Below are positions 32,961-41,735 of a DNA stretch of 64,000 bases, in pieces. The stretch lies in NCBI GenBank assembly GCA_944324965.1, contig CALUYH010000007.1:1-64000 (forward strand). The letters run 5' to 3'. Source of the stretch: Candidatus Avelusimicrobium gallinaceum. Lineage in GTDB: Bacteria; Elusimicrobiota; Elusimicrobia; Elusimicrobiales; Elusimicrobiaceae. The notes under the pieces were generated by a model that did not search any database, was not told the origin of the DNA, and saw nothing but the letters and a program-made list of their open reading frames with translations. Each line of letters starts with the position of its first letter. The stretch's first letter is position 1. The position numbers and the translations under genes are program-made.

Positions 32961-34340
32961 ATGAAGAAATTTTACCGCGCGTTTGGCCTGCTGTTGGCGT
33001 GTCTGCTGTTGGGCGGCACTTTGCAGGCGGGGGACGTAAAAAACGTGATTTGGATTATCGGGGACGGTATGGGCCCCGACGCGATGGGCTTTTTTATGCA
33101 GGGGGTGCGCTACGGCGGACTGAAAGATTACCCGGATAAAGTATCCCACCTGGAACAATTTTTGCAAAACGCCCAGTGGGGGCTGTTTTTCAATAATACC
33201 TATGATACGGTGGTGACCGACTCCGCCGCAGCGGGCACGCAAATGGCCACGGGCCGCCTGTCCCGCCCGGAATCGGTGGGAGTGGATTACAACGGTCAGC
33301 CGGCCGAAAATTTGCTGGAGCTGGCCCGCAAACAAGGCAAAGCGGTGGGCGTCATTTCCGACGCGTACGTGACGGACGCCACGCCGGCCGCGTTTTTGGC
33401 GCATGTGCCCAACCGCAGCGAAAAAATGGAAATTGCCCGCCAGATTGTGGCTTTTGAGCCGGACGTACTGCTGGGGGGCGGACTTAAGTATTTTACCACG
33501 GGGGAAAACAAAAAATTATTGAGCGAAGCCAAAAAGAAAGGCTACCGCGTGGTGAAGAACAAAAAAGAGTTGGCCGCCGTCAAATCCGGCCGCGTGCTGG
33601 GCTTGTTTTCCGATACTTCCATGCCCATGGCGGTGGAAATGCACCGCTACCCCAAACTGCCCACGCTGACGGAGCAAACCCAAAAAGCGGTGGAACTGCT
33701 TATCCAAAACGAAGACGGCTTTGTGCTGGTGGTGGAAGCCGGCAAGATAGATTGGGCCGCCCACGCGCACGACGCCGGGGCCTGGTTCTACGAAATGAAA
33801 GAGCTGGATAATTTATTACAATATGTGCAGGCCTTCGCCGATAAAAACGGCGAAACGCTGGTTTATTTAAATGCCGACCATGACACCGGCCTGGGCGCCT
33901 TTGCCTATCGCCACGTGGGCAAGCAAAAAGCCATGCAAAAAACGGCGCAGGGCGAAGTGCTTTACGGCGGGGATGTGGATTACGCGTCGTTTAACACGTT
34001 TGCCCAGCTGGAAAAGCAGCAAAGCAGTTTGTACTATTTGGAAGAGGAACTCAAACAGCTGCCTGCCGAAAAATTAACGCCCGCGTATTTGCAGAAGCGC
34101 TTTGACGAGGCGTTGGGGATGAAAGTGGATATTTCCAAATTTGACAATTTGACCGACGTGAGCGGCCTGTTTGAACAATTAAACGAATCCCGCGGGCTGG
34201 TGTGGGCGACGCCGAACCACTCGTCGCTGGCTATTTTAAGCGCGGCGTACGGGCCGCAGGCGGATGAATTTGCAGGCGTATACCACAACACGGATATTTT
34301 GCCGCGTTTTAAACAAGCCTTGGGCTGGAGCGATAAATGA
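32961..34340 (+). CDS. Alkaline phosphatase, exported
   Basis: The protein has 459 residues with a signal peptide (about 1-23). The metal-site Asp35 is in IIGDGMG, and the nucleophile Ser88 is in VVTDSAAAGT, matching the DSA motif of classical alkaline phosphatases. Further metal ligands fall in EAGKIDWAAHAHD and LNADHDTG. A final His is in TPNHSS. It would release phosphate from organic esters in the periplasm. The next gene starts inside its stop (ATGA), which couples it to the ftsX-like gene. Confidence 0.94.
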   Translation: MKKFYRAFGLLLACLLLGGTLQAGDVKNVIWIIGDGMGPDAMGFFMQGVRYGGLKDYPDKVSHLEQFLQNAQWGLFFNNTYDTVVTDSAAAGTQMATGRLSRPESVGVDYNGQPAENLLELARKQGKAVGVISDAYVTDATPAAFLAHVPNRSEKMEIARQIVAFEPDVLLGGGLKYFTTGENKKLLSEAKKKGYRVVKNKKELAAVKSGRVLGLFSDTSMPMAVEMHRYPKLPTLTEQTQKAVELLIQNEDGFVLVVEAGKIDWAAHAHDAGAWFYEMKELDNLLQYVQAFADKNGETLVYLNADHDTGLGAFAYRHVGKQKAMQKTAQGEVLYGGDVDYASFNTFAQLEKQQSSLYYLEEELKQLPAEKLTPAYLQKRFDEALGMKVDISKFDNLTDVSGLFEQLNESRGLVWATPNHSSLAILSAAYGPQADEFAGVYHNTDILPRFKQALGWSDK

Positions 34341-35140
34341 AGGATAAAGAGTTGACCGAATTTTTTGAAGGGAAAAAACAAAAAAAATCCGCGCCGAAGC
34401 AGGTGTTTCGGCTGCACCGGCGGTTGTTTTTGCTGGTGTTTGCGGTGGCGGCGCTGTTGCAGAGCGTGGTGTTTGTGGACATGCGCCTGGGCAGCTACTA
34501 CCGGGAAATGGACGACAATTTTAAAGTATTGCTGACGGTGAACGGCGAAACCGACAACCAAAAGCTGGAAGAAATCGGCGAGTCCTTGAACCAAAAGCGG
34601 GACATTACGTCCGTGCGGCTGTTTTCCCCGCAGGACGCACTGGAAACGGTCAAACGCCAAAACCCGCAGCTGACGGACGCGTTGCTGCTAATGGGCAAAA
34701 ACAAAATGCCTGCGTATTTTGAACTGAAACTAAATTCCCGCGCGATTAATAACATCCGCCCGTTTATAGACAACCTGGCGGCGGAATATCCGTCGCTGGC
34801 GCCGCATTATAATTTTGAACACGCGCGGCTGTTATTCTTTACGGGGCTGTGCGCAAAACTGTTGCACATTGCGGTTATTTTTGCGCTGTTAATCTTTTTG
34901 GCCTTTATGTTTTTGGTGGAGGCCTATCCGTCCAACGAAGTGCGCGCCCATTATCTGGGGGGTGCGGTGTCGGGCGTGTTGGCGGGGCTGGCGTCGTGCG
35001 CGTTTTTTGCGGTGCTGGTGTTCCCCACCGGGTTTTTGGTGCAGGCCGCGGGCCAGTTTACGACGCTGGGCCGGCAGCTTTTGATGTTGGCCTTCTGCGG
35101 ATTATTCGGGTGGACGTTATCAAAATGGCAAAAATTTTAA
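34337..35140 (+). CDS. ftsX: FtsX-like membrane protein
   Basis: The protein has 267 residues: a basic cytoplasmic N-terminus, one helix (about 30-48), a periplasmic domain (about 50-165) and three helices in the C-terminal third. Order and size match FtsX. The periplasmic part has FtsX features: ITSVRLFSPQDALETVKRQ and KMPAYFELKL (compare NPLPxSFEV). In known systems FtsX with the ATPase FtsE controls a periplasmic hydrolase activator, and here the next gene is an EnvC-like activator that overlaps by 16 bases, which supports the call. No ftsE gene is adjacent; an alkaline phosphatase gene is in that place. Sequence conservation is modest. Confidence 0.8.
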   Translation: MKDKELTEFFEGKKQKKSAPKQVFRLHRRLFLLVFAVAALLQSVVFVDMRLGSYYREMDDNFKVLLTVNGETDNQKLEEIGESLNQKRDITSVRLFSPQDALETVKRQNPQLTDALLLMGKNKMPAYFELKLNSRAINNIRPFIDNLAAEYPSLAPHYNFEHARLLFFTGLCAKLLHIAVIFALLIFLAFMFLVEAYPSNEVRAHYLGGAVSGVLAGLASCAFFAVLVFPTGFLVQAAGQFTTLGRQLLMLAFCGLFGWTLSKWQKF

Positions 35141-36291
35141 GCGTATTTTTGGCACTGCTTTTTTGCACTTCGCCGCTTTTTTGCGACGAAGCGGCCGACC
35201 GTAAGCGCGAAATAGAAAAGCTGAAAAAGGAAGCCGCGCAAAAAGAGCAGGAGCTGAAAAAATACCGCGAACAGGAAAAGAAAATTTCCAAAGAAATTTC
35301 CGCCCTGGAAAGCCAAAAAGCACGTGCCGAACGGATGAAAAACAAGGTAGAGTCCGACATTACGTACGTGGAGCAGAATTTGCTGTCTATTGAAGACAAA
35401 CGCGCCGCGCTGGAACGCAGTATGCCCATGTGGCAGGGCGTGGTGAGCGAAGAACTGGAAAATTATTATTTCACGCCGTCCTGCCCGTATTGCCCGGGCG
35501 GATACAGCCTGGAGCAGGAAATTTTTGTGGACCGTATGCTCACGCACAAGGCTGTGTTTGCCGCCGAGCTGAAGAAAGAAAACGCCGAAGCCAAAAAACG
35601 CATTCATTCGTTTGAAGAACGCAACAAACAGCTCCTGGCGCAAAGCACTAAAATCAAAAAGGAACAGGCCGTTATTTCGCAATCGTTCAGCAAAAAGAAA
35701 AAAGATTTGGACGTCACCAAACGCAAGGCCGATGCCGTGCGCAAGGAACTCAACGAGTTGAACAAATCGGCCGAGGAATTAAACAAGCTGCTGGCCAAGT
35801 TTGAACGCAAACGCAAAGCCGATGACGCCAAAAAAGCGACGGCTTCCAAAACCAGCGGCAAAAAATCCACCGGGCCGAAAATTGACGTAGCCAAAAATTC
35901 GCTGCCGTGGCCGCTTAACGGCAAGGTGCTCAGCAAATTCGGCAAAGAATACCGCTCCGATTTGAATACGTGGATTTTCCGCGACGGCATTAAAATCGCG
36001 GCCCGCTTGGGCGCCCCGGTGCGCACGGTGGCGGACGGAAGCGTGATTTACGCCGGTCCGTTCCGCTCCTACGGCAACGTGGTGATTATGGACCACGGAA
36101 AAGGGTTCTTTTCCATTTACGGATTTTTGCAGCAAATCAGCGTGAGCGTGGGGGATAAACTCCCGCAGCAGGGCGTGCTGGGCACGGCCGGCAAAGACAC
36201 GCAATCTTCCTCCGGTACTGGCCAGAGCGCGGTGTATTTTGAAATCCGCCAAGGCACCACCGCGGTGGACCCGTTGCTGTGGCTGAACTAA
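35125..36291 (+). CDS. envC: EnvC-like murein hydrolase activator (coiled coil plus degenerate LytM)
   Basis: The protein has 388 residues: a signal peptide (about 1-20), a long Lys/Glu coiled coil (about 22-260) interrupted by a loop with a Cys120-Pro-Tyr-Cys123 motif, and a C-terminal M23/LytM fold (about 275-388). The zinc ligands of true M23 peptidases are missing: the HxGxD position reads FRDGIKI, YxHL reads YGFL, and HLHFEIR reads SAVYFEIR. E. coli EnvC has the same loss and the same YFEIR ending, and it activates amidases instead of cutting the wall. With FtsX upstream and CtpA downstream it probably works at the septum. I chose the ATG at 35125, which begins the signal peptide. Confidence 0.88.
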   Translation: MAKILSVFLALLFCTSPLFCDEAADRKREIEKLKKEAAQKEQELKKYREQEKKISKEISALESQKARAERMKNKVESDITYVEQNLLSIEDKRAALERSMPMWQGVVSEELENYYFTPSCPYCPGGYSLEQEIFVDRMLTHKAVFAAELKKENAEAKKRIHSFEERNKQLLAQSTKIKKEQAVISQSFSKKKKDLDVTKRKADAVRKELNELNKSAEELNKLLAKFERKRKADDAKKATASKTSGKKSTGPKIDVAKNSLPWPLNGKVLSKFGKEYRSDLNTWIFRDGIKIAARLGAPVRTVADGSVIYAGPFRSYGNVVIMDHGKGFFSIYGFLQQISVSVGDKLPQQGVLGTAGKDTQSSSGTGQSAVYFEIRQGTTAVDPLLWLN

Positions 36292-36306
36292 TTTGACGAG
36301 GTTATT

Positions 36307-37770
36307 ATGAAATCAAAAAAATTAAGTCGTGTAGCCGTTTTTGCGGCCGTCGTGTTTTTTGTGGGGACGCTGTTCCCGTATGCCTATGCGGCGGCGGATA
36401 CCAGCTTAAAACAGCTGCGCACGTTTGTGGACGTGCTGGAATTTGTGAAAGAAAACTATGTGGAAACGACCGATACCGATAAGCTCATCTCCGGCGCCAT
36501 CAAAGGCGTGGTGAACGAGCTGGATGATTTTTCCCAGTATTTGGAACCGCAGGATTATAAGGAATTGAAAAACGACACGCGGGGTGATTTCGGCGGGATT
36601 GGCATCCGCTTGCAAAAAGTGGACGGATTTATCACCGTGATGAGCCCCATGCCCGGCACGCCGGCCTTTAAGGCGGGGGTTATGCCCGGGGACCGGATTT
36701 TGTTTGTGGACGATAAAGATGTGTCGGAAATGAAGTTGGACGACGCCGTGGAATTAATGCGCGGCCCGTCCGGCAGCAAGGTAAAGCTGACCATGAGCCG
36801 CAAAGATAAAAACGGCGAGTATAAAACCTTGCCGGACCTTACGCTCAAACGCGCCAAAATCGTGCCCGAAGTGGTGTACTACCGGATGTTGCCGGACCAT
36901 GTGGGGTATTTGTATATAGTGGATTTTTCCGGCCACACGCCCGAAGAAGTCAAAAAAGCCCTGGCCGATTTGCAAAAACAGGGCATGACGTCCCTGGTGT
37001 TGGATTTGCGCTTTAACCCCGGCGGCTTGCTGACGGGGGCGGTGGATATCGCCAAATTGTTTTTGCAGCCGGACCAGATGATTGTGTACACCCAGGGCCG
37101 CAAGCCGGAGTATTACCAGGAATTTAAAACGTCCGCCAAGCCCGACTACCCCGACGTGCCGATGGCCGTACTGGTCAACCAGGGGTCGGCCAGCGCGAGC
37201 GAAATCGTTTCCGGCGCGCTGCAGGATAACGGCCGCGCCTTTGTGGTGGGCCAGCGCACGTTTGGCAAGGCCAGCGTACAGCAGGTCATGCCGCTTTCGG
37301 GCGGGGCGGGGCTGCGCTTGACGATTGCCCATTACTACACGCCTTCCGGCCGCTTGATTCAGCGCGATTACCGCGATAAATCCAAAGCCGATGAGGGGGG
37401 CATTGTTCCGGATGTGGAAGTGATTTTTGAACCGGAAGAAGAAGCCAAAGTGTTTATGCAGTACAACGACATTGTTTACACGCCCGGCAAAGGCAAGACC
37501 GAAGCCAAATTTACCGCCAAGGACCCGGTGCTGGATAAAGCGGTGGAAATTTTAACGGGCAAAATTTCTTTGGAAGAAGCCAAAGAAAAATCCCAACAGG
37601 CGGCTGCCGAACGCAAAGCCAAAAAAGAAGCTGCCAAAAATAAAACCGCTGCCCAAAAGAAAGACGCCGCGGCTGAAAAAGATGCCCAAGAAGCTAAAAA
37701 AGCAGACGCTTCCGCAGCCGAAAAAGAACCGGCCCAACCGGCAGAAAGCCAGAAAAAAGAAGGGAAATAA
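36307..37770 (+). CDS. ctpA: C-terminal processing protease CtpA (S41, PDZ)
   Basis: The protein has 487 residues with an N-terminal signal or anchor (about 7-29), a PDZ domain (about 95-180) and an S41 serine protease domain. The catalytic pair is Ser296 (GSASASEI) and Lys321 (TFGKAS), 25 residues apart as in known CtpA enzymes. It trims periplasmic proteins near their C-terminus. After residue 430 comes a Lys/Ala/Glu-rich tail of about 55 residues, probably disordered. The order ftsX-envC-ctpA recurs in many bacteria and suggests processing of division or wall hydrolase factors. Confidence 0.95.
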   Translation: MKSKKLSRVAVFAAVVFFVGTLFPYAYAAADTSLKQLRTFVDVLEFVKENYVETTDTDKLISGAIKGVVNELDDFSQYLEPQDYKELKNDTRGDFGGIGIRLQKVDGFITVMSPMPGTPAFKAGVMPGDRILFVDDKDVSEMKLDDAVELMRGPSGSKVKLTMSRKDKNGEYKTLPDLTLKRAKIVPEVVYYRMLPDHVGYLYIVDFSGHTPEEVKKALADLQKQGMTSLVLDLRFNPGGLLTGAVDIAKLFLQPDQMIVYTQGRKPEYYQEFKTSAKPDYPDVPMAVLVNQGSASASEIVSGALQDNGRAFVVGQRTFGKASVQQVMPLSGGAGLRLTIAHYYTPSGRLIQRDYRDKSKADEGGIVPDVEVIFEPEEEAKVFMQYNDIVYTPGKGKTEAKFTAKDPVLDKAVEILTGKISLEEAKEKSQQAAAERKAKKEAAKNKTAAQKKDAAAEKDAQEAKKADASAAEKEPAQPAESQKKEGK

Positions 37771-37773
37771 GGT

Positions 37774-38793
37774 ATGAAAAAAGATTTGATGATTTTAGGA
37801 ATTGAATCCACGTGCGACGAAACTTCCGCCGCGCTGTTAAAAGACGGAAAGGAAATTGTCACCAACGTGATTTATTCCCAGATTGACGAACACAAAAAGT
37901 ACCACGGCGTCGTGCCGGAGCTGGCCAGCCGTGCTCACGCGGCCAAAATCGCCACCGTCATTTCCGAGGCGCTGGGCGATAACCCCATTGACTATGTGGC
38001 CTTTTCCAGCGGCCCCGGCTTGCCCGGCGGGCTGATGGTGGGGCGAGTGGCAGCCGAGACGCTTGCAAATTTTAAAAAAGTCCCTATACTAGGTATTAAC
38101 CACCTGGAGGGGCATATCTTTGCGTGCGATTTTGAAGGAACCGAAGTCAAACATCGCTTGCAGTTCCCGCTGGTGGCTTTGGTCGTTTCGGGGGGACACA
38201 CCGAATTGTGGTACGTAAAAGACTACGGGAATTATAAAGTCCTGGGCCGCACGCGCGACGACGCCGCCGGCGAAGCCTTTGATAAAGTAGCCAAACTGTT
38301 GGGCCTTGCCTATCCGGGCGGGCCGCAGGTTTCCAAGCAGGCGCTTGCCGGCCGCAGGGACGCCATTCATTTCCCGCGCCCGCTGATGCCGGGCACGTGG
38401 GATTTTTCCTTCAGCGGCATTAAAACTGCCGTCAGCTACTATTTGCGCGACCATAAAGATTTCAGCGTCCCGGACGTGTGCGCCAGCTTTGAAGAAGCCA
38501 TGGTGGAAACCCTGGTGACCAAAACGCTGCTGGCCGCCAAAAAATACAAAGTGCACCACGTGGCCGTAGGCGGCGGCGTGGCGGCCAACACGCTCTTGCG
38601 CGAACGCATGCAGCAAGAGGGGGCAAAGGCGGGCATAGAAGTCCACTTTGTGGAACGGAAATTGTCTTCCGACAATGCCGCCATGATTGCCCTGGCCGCT
38701 TACAAGCAGTTGGAACGCGCCGAAAAGACCGGCAAACCGATTCGCAAAAATATAGACATCAATCCCAATATGAAGGTGCGCAACTGGGACTAG
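37774..38793 (+). CDS. tsaD: tRNA threonylcarbamoyladenosine transferase TsaD
   Basis: The 339-residue catalytic subunit of t6A37 tRNA modification transfers threonylcarbamoyl to A37 of ANN-reading tRNAs. The ASKHA fold starts with LGIESTCDETSAAL; the metal-binding His110 and His114 are in NHLEGH; LVSGGHTEL and VGGGVAANTLLRERM complete the family pattern. It is cytoplasmic. It starts four bases after ctpA and its stop is nine bases before the next gene, so it is part of the same run. Confidence 0.97.
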   Translation: MKKDLMILGIESTCDETSAALLKDGKEIVTNVIYSQIDEHKKYHGVVPELASRAHAAKIATVISEALGDNPIDYVAFSSGPGLPGGLMVGRVAAETLANFKKVPILGINHLEGHIFACDFEGTEVKHRLQFPLVALVVSGGHTELWYVKDYGNYKVLGRTRDDAAGEAFDKVAKLLGLAYPGGPQVSKQALAGRRDAIHFPRPLMPGTWDFSFSGIKTAVSYYLRDHKDFSVPDVCASFEEAMVETLVTKTLLAAKKYKVHHVAVGGGVAANTLLRERMQQEGAKAGIEVHFVERKLSSDNAAMIALAAYKQLERAEKTGKPIRKNIDINPNMKVRNWD

Positions 38794-38801
38794 GAGCTTA
38801 A

Positions 38802-40007
38802 ATGATTTTGTGGGCCATGCCCGATGCGGGCGATAAAACGAAAGAAACGTACGCTGCATTTATTGCATTGTTTAAGAAAGAAAATCCGTCTATAGACGTT
38901 TCCGTGCGCGTGTTTACGCGCAACGTACTGTGGCGGCGGATTTTTACCATTAAATACCCCACGCACGAAGAAGAAGTGCCGGATTTGATTCAAGTGCCGC
39001 ACTACTGGACGGCCCTGTTGGTGCGGGAAGGGGTGGCGGAAAATCTTTCCCAGCTGGACCCGGGCCTGTCCCTGGCCAACTGCCTGGTGCCGTTAAAGCC
39101 CCACTGCTACCAGCCCGGCACGAAGGACATTTATTCCTACCCCTGGTGGTTTGATTTAAGCGCACTGCACTACCGCGCCGACCATTTAAAGTTGGTCACC
39201 GCCAAGCCGGAACACGACCTGGCCACCTGGGACGGCCTGCTAAACGTGTGCGAGGCGCTGCGCGAACAATTTAAAGACACCCCCGGTTATTACCCGATGC
39301 AAAACAGCGATTGGCGCGGCTCGCTTTCCGTGCGCAACGCGCTACCGTGCATTTGGGGCCGCGGGGGGGCGTTATTGTCGGAAGATTTAACCTCCACGCT
39401 GGTGGGCACCAAAGCGTTTAAAGAAGGCATCCGCGATTACGTGAACCTGGCTTTAAAAAACTATATGCCCATTTTGCGCGAACGCGGCTCGCTGGGGACG
39501 GTGGTTTCCGGCAAAGCCAGTATGATGATTTCCCGCAAGCAGGGCGTCAGCACGTTTAACGCCCACCGCGGCATCCGCGTGCGCACCTTGCCTGTGCCCA
39601 CCACCGGCAAGACGTATTATTCCTACCTGTCCGGGATGAATTTGTTTATCAACAAACTGTCGCAGGAAAAGAAAAACGCGCTGAAGTTCATCAAGTTCTG
39701 CGCCCGGCCGGACAACCAGCTGCGCTACGCCGCGATGATTGACGCGTTCCCCGCGTTTGAAGACGCGTTTGAACAGTTCATTTTTTCTTCTTCCCAACGC
39801 TTGCAGACGTACAGCAACATTTTGGCCTCGGCCCGCACCTTGCCCAACATCACCATCACGGGCACGATTATGGAAATTCTAAAACGCATTTTGGCCGTAT
39901 GCGCCACGCAAATTGTGGAAGGACGTTTTACGCAGGCGTCTTTGGATAGGGAATTGGATTTAGCCGCCAAAGAAATTGAATACCTGCTGTCCATTTACCA
40001 GGGGTAA
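38802..40007 (+). CDS. Solute-binding-protein-like protein without a signal peptide
   Basis: The protein has 401 residues. It has the character of a family 1 extracellular sugar-binding protein: an N-terminal LWAMPDAGDKTKETYAAFIALFKKENPSIDVSVRVF beta-alpha unit, then PDLIQVPHYWTALLVREGVAENLSQLDPGL, GKASMMISRK and a C-terminal helical lobe. There is no signal peptide or lipobox, and the AGGAGC before the ATG leaves no room for one, since tsaD ends nine bases earlier. It should therefore stay in the cytoplasm. It lies four bases before a diguanylate cyclase gene, which suggests a ligand-binding partner or inhibitor for that enzyme. This link is inference. Confidence 0.75.
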   Translation: MILWAMPDAGDKTKETYAAFIALFKKENPSIDVSVRVFTRNVLWRRIFTIKYPTHEEEVPDLIQVPHYWTALLVREGVAENLSQLDPGLSLANCLVPLKPHCYQPGTKDIYSYPWWFDLSALHYRADHLKLVTAKPEHDLATWDGLLNVCEALREQFKDTPGYYPMQNSDWRGSLSVRNALPCIWGRGGALLSEDLTSTLVGTKAFKEGIRDYVNLALKNYMPILRERGSLGTVVSGKASMMISRKQGVSTFNAHRGIRVRTLPVPTTGKTYYSYLSGMNLFINKLSQEKKNALKFIKFCARPDNQLRYAAMIDAFPAFEDAFEQFIFSSSQRLQTYSNILASARTLPNITITGTIMEILKRILAVCATQIVEGRFTQASLDRELDLAAKEIEYLLSIYQG

Positions 40008-40011
40008 CCTT

Positions 40012-41511
40012 ATGTTTGATAAAAAATCCTATACGCTGTACAAATTCCACAAGCAGCTCAATCAATCTTTCCAAAATAAACGCGAACTGCTGGAATGCGC
40101 GCTGCCGGCCCTGCGCAATATGTTTAAGCTGGACCGCGTGTACTTTTTTGATTGGCAGCAGGAACGGGCGCTCTTGTCGCTAAAGATGATGTGCAAAAAA
40201 GAATACTGCATGGATATGCAGGAAGACATTTCCGTATTAAACGAACCCGTTTTTTTAAAACAGCTTTTGCAAAAAGGAATTACCGAATCAACGGATTTAA
40301 GCTACCCGGCCATTTACGTGCTGGTCAAATGGGAGCGCCCCAGCGTGGAACTCAAATCCGGGGAAATACACAATTTTATGCAGGAAAAAGTGGGCGTACT
40401 GCGCCTGGAACGCTTCCGCAAGAACCGCGTGTTTACGAGTGAGGAAAAGGAACTCATCAAGGCGCTGGGGGAAGAAATCTCGCACAATTTGCGCAACACG
40501 GAAATTGACCAGGCCAAAAACCAGCGGCTTAACATTTCCACCGCGCTGAACGATTTATCCACCATTTTTGCTTCGTCGTTGCGGTTAAACGACGGCTTGG
40601 AGCTGATTTTAAAAGGGGTGCAGCGCTACTTCCGTTTTGACCGCGTGCGCCTGTATTTAACCGACGCCGAAGGGAGCAAAATCAAATCCGTGCTGGGGGT
40701 GGATATCTCCGGCAAGGTTACCCAGCAGGACGGCAAAACCCTGCCCAAAGGCGAAGAAAACCTGCTGAAAGAAGTGTTTGATTCCGCCGCGGCCTACCGC
40801 TCCACCCGCAGCGTGATTTACATTCCCCTAAAAGTCCAGCGCAACAAAGTGGGCTTTTTGGCGTTTGACAATATCCTCTCCCGCCGCCGTATCGGGTATA
40901 TGGATTTTATTTCTCTGCAGCAGTTTGCGTCGCAGATGGCACTGTCTATTGATAACGCCCGCCTGTTTGAACGCGTGCAGGAACTTTCCAACTACGATGA
41001 ACTTACCAAATTGCCGGTTCGCCGGTACTTCAACGAAAAATTCGCCGAAGAAATCTACCGTTCCAAACGGTTTGATTTGACGATGTCCTTAATTATTATG
41101 GATATTGACTTGTTTAAACAAATTAACGACGGATACGGGCACCAAATCGGCGATTGGGCGCTTAAAGAAGTCAGCCGCGTCATTCGCACCAGCCTGCGCC
41201 AGACGGACGTGCCGTGCCGCTTCGGCGGGGACGAAATGGTGATTATGCTCCCGCGCACCAACAGCGAAGAAGCCAAAATTATCGCCAAGCGCTTAAAGGA
41301 CCGCATTTGCGCCATCACCCTGCCGGACCGCTACACCGAAGGCAAAGAAGTGCACTTGAGCATCAGCCAGGGGATATCGTCCTTCCCGTTTGACGGTGCC
41401 ACGCCAGACGTGCTTTTGGAAAAAGCGGATAAGGCGCTCTACGTCGTAAAACAGAACGGGCGCGGCAATTTTGCCGTCTACCGCGAAGTGGCCGACCAAG
41501 TAACCCAGTAG
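40012..41511 (+). CDS. GAF-GGDEF diguanylate cyclase
   Basis: This 499-residue protein has no membrane segment. Two GAF-like sensory regions (about 15-165 and about 180-325) precede a GGDEF domain (about 335-499). The active-site loop is GGDEM at 405-409, a functional variant of GGDEF, and an inhibitory I-site R396-x-x-D399 sits exactly five residues before it, so both synthesis of cyclic di-GMP and product inhibition are expected. Metal-binding DIDLFKQIND is intact. It directly precedes the promoter of the Tad-like locus, so it may tune surface structures; that is inference. The ATG at 40012 was chosen over 39976, which lies inside the upstream gene. Confidence 0.93.
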   Translation: MFDKKSYTLYKFHKQLNQSFQNKRELLECALPALRNMFKLDRVYFFDWQQERALLSLKMMCKKEYCMDMQEDISVLNEPVFLKQLLQKGITESTDLSYPAIYVLVKWERPSVELKSGEIHNFMQEKVGVLRLERFRKNRVFTSEEKELIKALGEEISHNLRNTEIDQAKNQRLNISTALNDLSTIFASSLRLNDGLELILKGVQRYFRFDRVRLYLTDAEGSKIKSVLGVDISGKVTQQDGKTLPKGEENLLKEVFDSAAAYRSTRSVIYIPLKVQRNKVGFLAFDNILSRRRIGYMDFISLQQFASQMALSIDNARLFERVQELSNYDELTKLPVRRYFNEKFAEEIYRSKRFDLTMSLIIMDIDLFKQINDGYGHQIGDWALKEVSRVIRTSLRQTDVPCRFGGDEMVIMLPRTNSEEAKIIAKRLKDRICAITLPDRYTEGKEVHLSISQGISSFPFDGATPDVLLEKADKALYVVKQNGRGNFAVYREVADQVTQ

Positions 41512-41586
41512 CCGCGGCGCGTGTGCGGACGGTTGCTCCGCCTGAACATTACCGCGTGGTAAGACGAAAAATTTTACAGAAAACAG

Positions 41587-41615
41587 TTGACAATTGCCCC
41601 AAAAGTTGCCAGAAT
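41587..41615 (+). promoter_or_regulatory. Promoter of the giant surface protein and Tad-like operon
   Basis: TTGACA (41587-41592) is perfect and CAGAAT (41610-41615) differs at one position from the TAGAAT variant. The spacer is 17 bases. Transcription would begin near 41622, after the cyclase gene has ended. Confidence 0.75.
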
Positions 41616-41621
41616 CTAAGA

Positions 41622-41735
41622 GTATTATGTCGGCGTCTGTTTATATAGATAACCAGTCGCCTACTTGCGCGCATTTTTTGGGAGCGCAAAAGATTTGTAC
41701 AAACTTAATTTTTAAGAAGGGAATTGGTCCCCAAA
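41622..41735 (+). other. Long structured 5' leader of the Tad-like operon
   Basis: About 114 bases separate the predicted start of transcription from the ATG. TTGCGC (41665-41670) and GCGCAA (41684-41689) form a stem with a 13-base loop. The ribosome-binding region AAGAAGGGA is at 41714-41722. The length is unusual here; a regulatory role is possible, but no known riboswitch class is recognised. Confidence 0.4.

Noticed and set aside
34849-35124. Long N-terminal extension of the EnvC-like protein
   Set aside because: The extension lies wholly inside ftsX in another frame; the ATG at 35125 begins a normal signal peptide.
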